From positions 372,001 to 436,000 of the forward strand of contig NZ_JADDXU010000007.1 in the NCBI RefSeq assembly GCF_015163075.1: a stretch of 64,000 nucleotides of DNA, written 5' to 3'. Numbering within the stretch: the first letter of the stretch is position 1; every line of letters starts with the position of its first letter. Positions 28,065 to 34,735 of the stretch are shown one piece after another. Below the pieces are notes generated by a model that saw only the letters and a list, made by a program, of their open reading frames with translations, was not told the DNA's origin and did not search any database. The DNA comes from Streptomyces justiciae (GTDB taxonomy: Bacteria > Actinomycetota > Actinomycetes > Streptomycetales > Streptomycetaceae). Both the position numbers and the translations under genes were made by a program.

Positions 28065-28111
28065 TGGTGCGGCTCGCGTCGGCGGGTGGCACATAAGTGC
28101 GAGCGGAACGG

Positions 28112-28813
28112 TCAGAAATCGAAGCCGAGCTGGCCCTCGATCTCCGGAACGCGTCCGTCCGCCCAGCTGCGGACCTTCTTGAGATGCCGCCACTGGGGCA
28201 GCGCATCAAGATACGCCCACGACAGCCGGTGGTACGGGGTGGGTCCCCGCTCCTCCAGCGCGGCCTTGTGCACGGGTGACGGATACCCGGCATTGTCCGC
28301 AAAACCGAAGTCTGCATGGTCGATACCCAGTTCGGCCATCATTTTGTCGCGCTGAACCTTGGCGATCACCGAGGCCGCCGCGACCGCGACGCACGACTGG
28401 TCACCCTTGATCACCGTACGGACCCGCCACGGGACCCCGAGATAGTCGTGCTTGCCGTCGAGGATCACCGCCTCGGGACGGACCGGCAGGGTCTCCAGGG
28501 CGCGGACCGCCGCCAGACGCAGAGCGGCCGTCATGCCCAGCTCGTCGATCTCCTCCGGGGACGCGTGCCCCAGGGCGTACGACGTCACCCACGTCCGCAG
28601 TACCTCGGCAAGCTCGGTGCGTCGCTTGACGGTGAGGAGCTTGGAGTCGGTGAGGCCTTCGGGGGGTCGGCGCAGTCCGGTGATCGCCGCGCAGACGGTG
28701 ACGGGGCCGGCCCACGCACCGCGCCCCACCTCGTCGACACCGGCAATGACCTTCGCTCCGGTCGTGGCGCGGAGGGAGCGCTCGACGGTGTGTGTAGGTG
28801 GTTCGTACGGCAT
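28112..28813 (-). CDS. rnhB: Ribonuclease HII
   Basis: 233 residues from ATG 28813, with AAGGG 5 nt upstream. The catalytic acids are present: Asp-Glu in VIAGVDEVGRGAWAGPV, Asp in AVILDGKHDYLG and a final Asp in the VQRDKMMAELG region. GVDEVGRG is the RNase HII signature. It cleaves the RNA strand of RNA:DNA hybrids and single ribonucleotides in DNA, in the cytoplasm. The start is chosen at the MPYEPPTH methionine because the upstream extension is not RNase H-like. Confidence 0.93.
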   Translation of the reverse strand: MPYEPPTHTVERSLRATTGAKVIAGVDEVGRGAWAGPVTVCAAITGLRRPPEGLTDSKLLTVKRRTELAEVLRTWVTSYALGHASPEEIDELGMTAALRLAAVRALETLPVRPEAVILDGKHDYLGVPWRVRTVIKGDQSCVAVAAASVIAKVQRDKMMAELGIDHADFGFADNAGYPSPVHKAALEERGPTPYHRLSWAYLDALPQWRHLKKVRSWADGRVPEIEGQLGFDF

Positions 28814-28929
28814 GGCGCCCTTAGCGTACGCCGCCTGGATCACCCGGCGACACCCCGGTTCCCCGAGTGGCGTCACAGTGGGCGCGAGGCCCCCTCAGCC
28901 CGCGGCCCCATGACCGCCGCCAGGCCCCC

Positions 28930-29553
28930 TCAGTCGCCGCTCGGTCGCAGCAGTGGAACCATGAACTGGTCGATCATCTCCTGCAGCTCCTGGTCGCTCC
29001 ATTCGCTTCCGCTCATCTTGGAGCGGTACATCATCATCGCCGGGATCGCGTCGAAGACGTAGCTGTTCGCGGCATCGGCACGGACCTCTCCCCGCTCGAT
29101 TCCACGGGTGATGACCTCTCCGAGCAGCCTTAGTGTCGGCTCCACTACCCCGCCGAAGATCACGCCATGGAAGCGCTCCGCCTGAGCGTCGTCGCATTCG
29201 TGAATCACCGCGCGGAGGGCGAAGCCGGGACGTGAATACATCGCGTCGCGCGCCTGCCGACAGAGCGCGAGGAGGTCTTCGCGGAGCCCGCCCAGGTCCG
29301 GCGCCTCGTCGATCAGCGGCAGTCCGGCCTTGAGGGCGTCGGCGACGAGGTCCTCCTTGGAGGGCCAGCGACGGTAGACCGCAGCCTTGCCGGTCTGGGC
29401 GCCCGCGGCGACGCCCTCCATGGTGAGGCCCTTCCAGCCGACCGTACTGAGTTGCTCCAGCGCGGCGTCGAGGATCGCGCGCTCGAGCACGGCGCCGCGC
29501 CGACGGAGGGAGGACGCCTGAGCGGGGGCGGCCGTCCAGCGCGAGGTAACCAT
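28930..29553 (-). CDS. TetR-family repressor of the adjacent MFS exporter
   Basis: 207 residues from ATG 29553, with GGAG 8 nt upstream. The N-terminal HTH reads ILDAALEQLSTVGWKGLTME then GVAAGAQTGKAAVYRRWPSK. The C-terminal ligand-binding region is helical (FALRAVIHECDDAQAERFHG). It is divergent from the MFS gene at 29741, and two near-identical palindromes lie between them, so it should repress both itself and the exporter until an inducer binds. The ligand is unknown. Confidence 0.9.
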   Translation of the reverse strand: MVTSRWTAAPAQASSLRRRGAVLERAILDAALEQLSTVGWKGLTMEGVAAGAQTGKAAVYRRWPSKEDLVADALKAGLPLIDEAPDLGGLREDLLALCRQARDAMYSRPGFALRAVIHECDDAQAERFHGVIFGGVVEPTLRLLGEVITRGIERGEVRADAANSYVFDAIPAMMMYRSKMSGSEWSDQELQEMIDQFMVPLLRPSGD

Positions 29554-29649
29554 CTGAGTTTCTCCAGCGAGCAGGGGAAGCGGGGATTCCGGGGACATGG
29601 GGAAGACGCGCGGCGACGACGGGGGGACACGCCGCACGACCACAATCTA

Positions 29650-29669
29650 AGTGAACGCTTGCGTTCACT
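29650..29669. promoter_or_regulatory. TetR-type operator 1
   Basis: AGTGAACGCTTGCGTTCACT is a perfect 20-bp palindrome (9-bp arms, TT centre). It differs from operator 2 only in the two central bases. It is the expected type of site for the divergent TetR repressor. Confidence 0.88.
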
Positions 29670-29697
29670 ATGGAGGACTCACTACCGTGGACGCGAC

Positions 29698-29717
29698 AGT
29701 GAACGCGAGCGTTCACT
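29698..29717. promoter_or_regulatory. TetR-type operator 2
   Basis: AGTGAACGCGAGCGTTCACT is the second palindrome, centred 48 bp from the first and 24 bp before the MFS start codon. Repressor here would block transcription or leader clearance of the exporter. Confidence 0.88.
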
Positions 29718-29740
29718 AACGCACTTGTGGGGGACCCATA

Positions 29741-31288
29741 GTGACAACCTCTCAGTTGATCAAGGATCAGAAGCCAGGTGCGGCGCGCCGGGAAGGACGC
29801 CCCGGCATCGCACTCGCCGTCATCGCCGCCTGCCAACTCATGGTGGTACTCGACGCGACGATTGTGAACATCGCACTCCCGCACATTCAAGACGCTCTGA
29901 AGTTCAGCACCACCGACCTCACCTGGGTCGTCAGCGCCTACACACTCACCTTCGGCGGACTGCTGCTTCTGGGCGGCCGCGCAGGTGACATCCTCGGCCG
30001 GCGGCGGGTGTTCACCGCCGGCATCCTGCTGTTCACCTTCGCCTCGCTCCTCGGCGGACTCGCCCAGGAACCCTGGCAGTTGCTGGCGGCGCGCGTCCTG
30101 CAGGGTGTGGGGGGCGCGATCGCATCGCCCACCTCGCTCGCTCTTATCACCACCACGTTCCCCGAAGGCCCAGAGCGGAACCGGGCCTTCGGAGTCTTCG
30201 CCGCCGTCTCGGCGGGCGGCGGCGCGATCGGCCTGCTCGCGGGCGGCATGCTCACCGAATGGCTCGACTGGCGGTGGGTGCTCTTCGTCAACGTGCCGAT
30301 CGGTGTCCTGATCGCCGTCCTCACGCCGTTGTACATCAGCGAGTCCGAACGGCACACCGGCCGCTTCGACATCGCCGGCGCACTGACCTCGACGGCCGGC
30401 ATGGCGTCCCTGGTCTACGGCTTCATCCGCGCGGCGGACGAGGGCTGGCGGGACGGTCTGACGATCGGCTCCTTCGCTGCCGCGGTCGTCCTGCTGCTGT
30501 CCTTCGCGTTCATCGAGACGCGCGCGAAGGAACCGATCACCCCGCTGCGGATGTTCGCCGACCGCAACCGCTCGGGCACGTACGTGATCATGCTGAGCCT
30601 GGCCGCGGCGATGTTCGGCATGTTCTTCTACATCGTCCTCTTCGTACAGAACGTGCTGGACTACACCCCGATCGAGGCGGGCCTCGCCTTCCTTCCGGTG
30701 ACGGTCGTGATCGCTCTCGGCGCGGGTCTGTCGCAGCGGTTCCTGCCGGTGCTCGGCCCCAAGCCGTTCATGCTCGTGGGCTCGACCCTCGCGGTGATCG
30801 GCCTGTTCTGGCAGACCCTCATCAGCTCCGACAGCACGTACGCCGGAGGCGTGCTCGGCCCGATGCTGGTGTTCGGCTTCGGCATGGGCCTGAACTTCGT
30901 CACGCTGACCATCACCGCGGTCTCCGGCGTCGCCCAGCACGAGGCGGGCGCGGCGTCCGGGCTGCTCAACGCGACGCAGCAGGTGGGCGGGTCGCTCGGC
31001 CTGTCCATCCTGACCACGGTGTTCGGCTCGGCCAGCAAGGACGAGGCGGAGAAGCAACTGCCCCAGTTCATGGCCGACGGGACGGCGGAGCAGAAGGCGG
31101 AGTTCGCCAAGACGCATCAACTGCCCGCGCCGTGGGGCCACGAGGTGCTCGCGCAGGGCATCTCTACGGGATTCGTCGCGGCGGCCGCGATGGCCGTACT
31201 CGCCCTGGCCACCGCATGGCTCGTCATCCGGGTCCGCAAGAGCGACCTGGAAGCGCTCGCGGGCACGGCGGGCCCCGGCCTCGGCTGA
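29741..31288 (+). CDS. MFS drug exporter (DHA2, 14-helix EmrB/QacA type)
   Basis: 515 residues from GTG 29741. Motif A is present as GRAGDILGRRRVF and the start of helix 1 as ALAVIAACQLMVVLDATIVN; DATIVNIALPHI is characteristic of DHA2 exporters. About 14 membrane segments are visible, with the motif C-like GGGAIGLLAGGMLTEWLDWR region. It exports toxic compounds by proton antiport across the inner membrane. It is repressed by the divergent TetR protein through the two operators. The substrate is unknown. The ribosome site is only GGGGGA, 7 nt upstream. Confidence 0.9.
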   Translation: MTTSQLIKDQKPGAARREGRPGIALAVIAACQLMVVLDATIVNIALPHIQDALKFSTTDLTWVVSAYTLTFGGLLLLGGRAGDILGRRRVFTAGILLFTFASLLGGLAQEPWQLLAARVLQGVGGAIASPTSLALITTTFPEGPERNRAFGVFAAVSAGGGAIGLLAGGMLTEWLDWRWVLFVNVPIGVLIAVLTPLYISESERHTGRFDIAGALTSTAGMASLVYGFIRAADEGWRDGLTIGSFAAAVVLLLSFAFIETRAKEPITPLRMFADRNRSGTYVIMLSLAAAMFGMFFYIVLFVQNVLDYTPIEAGLAFLPVTVVIALGAGLSQRFLPVLGPKPFMLVGSTLAVIGLFWQTLISSDSTYAGGVLGPMLVFGFGMGLNFVTLTITAVSGVAQHEAGAASGLLNATQQVGGSLGLSILTTVFGSASKDEAEKQLPQFMADGTAEQKAEFAKTHQLPAPWGHEVLAQGISTGFVAAAAMAVLALATAWLVIRVRKSDLEALAGTAGPGLG

Positions 31289-31607
31289 CCGGAGGGGGCT
31301 CGCACAGAGCCGTGGATGGCCGGACCCGGACGTCGCCACGACGGAGGACGAGAACGCCGGTCCGGTCATCCACACAGCGAGGGTCAACCAGCCCACCAGG
31401 ACCCACACCCCGTACATGCCACCCCCTACGACCGTCGTACCGTCGCCTGGCCGCATGTCCCGATGGATCACGCAGCGGATACCACGACAACGCACGGCCG
31501 GTTACGCAGAGTTCCCACCCTGCACGGAGAGTTTTCGCGCATCCGGTGATCGACCGAACCCGCCCCCGCGGACGGAGATCGACACCGCTACGGCGAGGGG
31601 TGCCGAC
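31289..31607. other. 319-bp convergent intergenic region
   Basis: Between the MFS stop and the ADP-ribosylglycohydrolase stop. No clean hairpin or gene is supported. A minus-strand frame from ATG 31418 would start a hydrophobic helix but has no nearby stop, so it is not called. Confidence 0.5.
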
Positions 31608-32513
31608 TCAGGAGGCCAGCGCCATCCATTCCGGCAGCGCCTCGGTCCGCCCCACCCACTCGGCAGGCGGCGCTCCCGCCTTCCCCGAGGCGATGATGCC
31701 GCCCACGATGGCGCAGGTCGTGTCCACGTCGCCGCCCACCTGGGCGGTCGACCAGAACGCCTCCTCGTAGTCACCGAGAGACCGGGCGGCCGACCAGATC
31801 GCGAAAGGCACCGTGTCATGGGCGGTCGTACGCCGTCCGCAGCCCAGCACGGCCGCGACGGTGCTCGCATCGCCGTAGTCGAGCATGTCCCTGGCGCGGC
31901 GCAGGCCCGCTCCCACGGCGGACTTCGGGACGAGCGCGACGACCCCGTCGAGGAGTTCCTCGGCACTGGGCGGACCGCTGGGGGCCGCGACCAGCGAGGC
32001 CGCCGCGGCGACCGCCATGGCCCCGACCACGGCCTCGCGGTGCTGATGCGTGGGATAGGCGGAGATCTCCGCCTGATGCGTCGCCTGCTCCGGGTCGTCC
32101 GCGTACCAGGCGCCCAACGGGGCGATCCGCATCGCGGCGCCGTTGCCCCAGGACCCTTGTCCGTTGAAGAGTGCGGCGGCGAGCTCACGCCAGTCGCCGC
32201 CTTCGCGGACCAGTCGCAGCAGACGGTTGACCGCCGGGCCGTAGCCGCGGTCGAAGTCGTGGTGATGGGCGAAGGACTGCGCCAGCGCGTCCTGGTCGAT
32301 GCGGTGGTGGGCGGCCAGGACGGCCACCACGGAGCAGGCCATTTCGGTGTCGTCCGTCCACTGCCAGGGCTCGGACGGCAGCTCGCGGCGCTTGAGCAGT
32401 GGGTAGTTCACCGGCACGAAGAACTGTGAGCCGAGCGCGTCCCCCACCGCGAGTCCGCGCAGGCTGGACAGGGCGCGGTCCAGGCGCCCGTCGGGAGAGG
32501 AATCAGCGGTCAT
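31608..32513 (-). CDS. ADP-ribosylglycohydrolase family protein
   Basis: 301 residues. The family's metal-binding motifs are all visible: GLAVGDALGSQF, WTDDTEMA near the N-terminus, GSWGNGAAMRIAPLG mid-way and QVGGDVDTTCAIVGGIIASG near the C-terminus. The Thr-Asp-Asp and the Asp-Val-Asp would hold two Mg ions. Such enzymes remove ADP-ribose from proteins or small molecules (DraG, ARH type). It starts 12 nt after the histidine phosphatase gene, so the two are an operon. The substrate is not deducible. Confidence 0.9.
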   Translation of the reverse strand: MTADSSPDGRLDRALSSLRGLAVGDALGSQFFVPVNYPLLKRRELPSEPWQWTDDTEMACSVVAVLAAHHRIDQDALAQSFAHHHDFDRGYGPAVNRLLRLVREGGDWRELAAALFNGQGSWGNGAAMRIAPLGAWYADDPEQATHQAEISAYPTHQHREAVVGAMAVAAAASLVAAPSGPPSAEELLDGVVALVPKSAVGAGLRRARDMLDYGDASTVAAVLGCGRRTTAHDTVPFAIWSAARSLGDYEEAFWSTAQVGGDVDTTCAIVGGIIASGKAGAPPAEWVGRTEALPEWMALAS

Positions 32514-32525
32514 CGCTCTGCCACT

Positions 32526-33185
32526 CTATCCGGTGATCCCGTACGGTTCCGGATCTCGCCAGCGGTCAAAGGGCCGGTCAAGGGCGTACCGGCCGTCGTC
32601 ACCGAGAACGAGCATCCGCATCTCGGCGTTCCCGGGATTCGACAGCGACTCGAATTCCGCGACGCTCCAGTGGAACCAGCGCATGCAGAACAGGCGCATG
32701 GCCAGGCCATGGGTCACCAGCAGGACGTTCGGTGGATGGTCGGGGGCCTCGAAGCTGCGGAAGAGGCTCTCCAGGAAGCCGCCGACCCGGTCGTACACGT
32801 CGGCCCCGGACTCCCCCTGGGCGAAGCGGTAGAAGAAGTGGCCGTACGCGTCCCGATAGGCCTTCTGCAGCCGTACGTCGTCACGGTCCTGCCAGTTCCC
32901 CCAGTCCTGCTCGCGCAGCCGCGGCTCCTCACGCACGCGTACCTGCTCGGGGTCGAGATGGAAGGCGCGGAAGGTCTCGTGGGTACGGCGGTACGGCGAC
33001 ACGTAGACGCTGACGCGTTCGCGGCCGAATATCTCGCGCAGCCGTTTACCCGTCTCCTCCGCCTGCTGCCATCCTCGCTCGGTCAGTGCCAACGCGTGGT
33101 CGGGCTCGCGTTCGTACACGGTGTCATCAACATTGCCCGTTGACTCGCCGTGCCGGACAAGGACGATGCGCCGTGGTCGTGCCAT
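32526..33185 (-). CDS. Histidine phosphatase superfamily (phosphoglycerate mutase-like)
   Basis: 219 residues from ATG 33185 (MARPRRIVLVRHGESTGNVD). The RHG motif (RHGES, His near residue 12) gives the phospho-His; Arg in VYVSPYRRTHETFRAF and the second His in LLVTHGLAMRLF complete the site. There is an Asn in the RHGESTGN as in related sugar or nucleotide phosphatases. Length and FYRFAQGESGADVYDRV resemble broad-specificity phosphatases rather than glycolytic mutase. It is the first gene of the pair with the ADP-ribosylglycohydrolase. Confidence 0.88.
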   Translation of the reverse strand: MARPRRIVLVRHGESTGNVDDTVYEREPDHALALTERGWQQAEETGKRLREIFGRERVSVYVSPYRRTHETFRAFHLDPEQVRVREEPRLREQDWGNWQDRDDVRLQKAYRDAYGHFFYRFAQGESGADVYDRVGGFLESLFRSFEAPDHPPNVLLVTHGLAMRLFCMRWFHWSVAEFESLSNPGNAEMRMLVLGDDGRYALDRPFDRWRDPEPYGITG

Positions 33186-33304
33186 GCCAAAACCCTAGAT
33201 CGGGTCAGCCCGGATCGAGCACCCGTACGGCCTCCATACGGCGTAGGTCACACATTTCCTGCACCACAGGCCTCAGAACGGCTCACGCGCAGCGGGTCCG
33301 GATC

Positions 33305-33910
33305 TCAAACCGTCCAGGTCGGTTCGAGCTCCACGATGTCTCCGGTGAGAGAGGCCACGTCGGCCTCGATCTGGGCCCGCAGAGCCAGCCGCTCGACACG
33401 TTCGGTGCGGTACTTGCCGTGCTCGGCGGCCGACTGCCACATCGACAGGACGAGGAACTCATGGCCCGGCGCCTCGCCGAACAGGCCGCGGATCATGCCG
33501 GGCGAGCCGGCCATCGCCGGGTTCCAGACCTTCTCCTGCATCAGCGTAAAGTGCTCGGCGCGTTCCTCGTGGACCCGGCAATGGGCGACGCGCACCAGGT
33601 CGGCGTCGGTGAAGCGCGGCTCGAAGCCGGTCTTCACGTCGAAGCGGTAGTCGAAGAGCTTGACCTGCGCGTCCTTGAACGTGCCTGACTGCGCAGACGC
33701 CAGCCGGTCGTGGGATCGGGCCATGAAGGAGTCGTAGAACGAACGGCTCTCCCAGAAGGAGAAGATGTGCGCCACTCCGGTCCGCCCCCGGCTCCAGCCT
33801 CCGCCCTGTCCCCGAAACCCCGGCTCACCCAGTAGCCCCGCCCACTTTCGCTGCCCCCGCTCGAAGCCGCGGCGGTCCACCACGGTGCAGCGAATCCACT
33901 TGACCAGCAC
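33305..33910 (-). CDS. YdbC/DUF4937-like protein
   Basis: 201 residues from GTG 33910 (VLVKWIRCTVVDRRGFERGQ). The pattern VLVKWI, then GWSRGRTGVAHIFSFWESRS, then HDRLASAQSGTFKDAQVKLF and LFGEAPGHEFLVLSMWQSAA fits a two-domain dimeric alpha/beta barrel of the YdbC or ABM type. The function is unknown. Codon use is typical of its neighbours. A longer in-frame upstream reading exists but is Pro/Arg-rich and non-conserved in appearance. Confidence 0.75.
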   Translation of the reverse strand: MLVKWIRCTVVDRRGFERGQRKWAGLLGEPGFRGQGGGWSRGRTGVAHIFSFWESRSFYDSFMARSHDRLASAQSGTFKDAQVKLFDYRFDVKTGFEPRFTDADLVRVAHCRVHEERAEHFTLMQEKVWNPAMAGSPGMIRGLFGEAPGHEFLVLSMWQSAAEHGKYRTERVERLALRAQIEADVASLTGDIVELEPTWTV

Positions 33911-34058
33911 CGCGCCATCGTAAGGCCACGCAGCGTGGCGTCGGTCACGCTCCGGCAGAGATCTCTCCCGCGCGGGGTGCCGAGTGCGTGGCAGGATGGA
34001 CAACCGGCCCTGACCACATGGCAGTTCGGGCCGCGACACACGGGGAAGGGGAAGCCTG

Positions 34059-34592
34059 GTGAACGGCCTCAACAAGGGGATCCGCAAGGTCGAAGTCGCA
34101 CTGAAGTGGGACCCGAGTCCCGCGGGCCACGCAGCCACCGACCTCGACATCGTGGCCGCGCCCTACCCCGCGAGCGACCCGTACGGCGACCCTGGTTACG
34201 TGGTGCACTTCGACAGCCGCTCCCCCGACGGCACCATGTACCTCAACCGGGACAGCAAGGACGGCAAGGGCTTCGGCTGGGACGAGGTCATGACGCTGGA
34301 ACTCGACCGGCTCGACAGCCGGTACGCGCGCGTGGTGGTCGGCGTCGTCATCCAGCAGCGTTCCGGGGAGCGTACGTTCGTCGGCGTGACCAACCCGGCG
34401 CTGCGCATCCGTGAGGGCTACACGGTGCTGACCGAGGACGACTTCGGCACAGTACTCGGGGCCACGGCGGCAACCGTCGCGGAGTTCGTCCGGGACGGCT
34501 CCGGGACCTGGGAGTTCCGTCCTGGCATCCATGGCTTCGAGGACGATCCGGCCGGGTTCAGCTCGGCCATGGGGAAGGCACACCAACCCTGA
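34059..34592 (+). CDS. TerD-domain protein (stress/tellurite type)
   Basis: 177 residues from GTG 34059, with GGGGAAG upstream. It is a single TerD-like domain: IRKVEVALKWDPSPAGHAAT, DLDIVAA with the Ca-binding Asp-Leu-Asp, YVVHFDSRSPDGTMYLNRDS and EVMTLELDRL. TerD proteins bind Ca2+ and serve stress responses; Streptomyces has many copies. It is alone here, without TerB/TerC neighbours, so a tellurite role is not implied. The C-terminus after GIHGFEDD is short and charged. Confidence 0.87.
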   Translation: MNGLNKGIRKVEVALKWDPSPAGHAATDLDIVAAPYPASDPYGDPGYVVHFDSRSPDGTMYLNRDSKDGKGFGWDEVMTLELDRLDSRYARVVVGVVIQQRSGERTFVGVTNPALRIREGYTVLTEDDFGTVLGATAATVAEFVRDGSGTWEFRPGIHGFEDDPAGFSSAMGKAHQP

Positions 34593-34680
34593 CCCAGTGA
34601 TCATGGGTCGCCCCAACGATCTCAACTCCTTGAGAAAAGGCCCAGGAGCCCTGACTCCGCGGCACGCGGACATGCAAGAG

Positions 34681-34708
34681 GCGGTGGAGCCGGAACCGGC
34701 CCCACCGC
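34681..34708. terminator. Terminator between terD-like gene and nrdJ
   Basis: GCGGTGG-A-GCCG (34681-34692) folds onto CGGC-C-CCACCGC (34697-34708) with a GAAC loop and one A/C mismatch. It lies 27 nt beyond the nrdJ stop. Confidence 0.75.
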
Positions 34709-34735
34709 CCTCACAGATCACTCACGCGTGCGCGA

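Noticed and set aside
31289..31418. Small minus-strand membrane ORF starting MYGVWVLVGWLTLAVW at 31418
   Set aside because: It looks like one membrane helix with an AGGGGG-like site upstream, but it has no stop until it has run antisense through the whole MFS gene. No frameshift or conserved end supports it.
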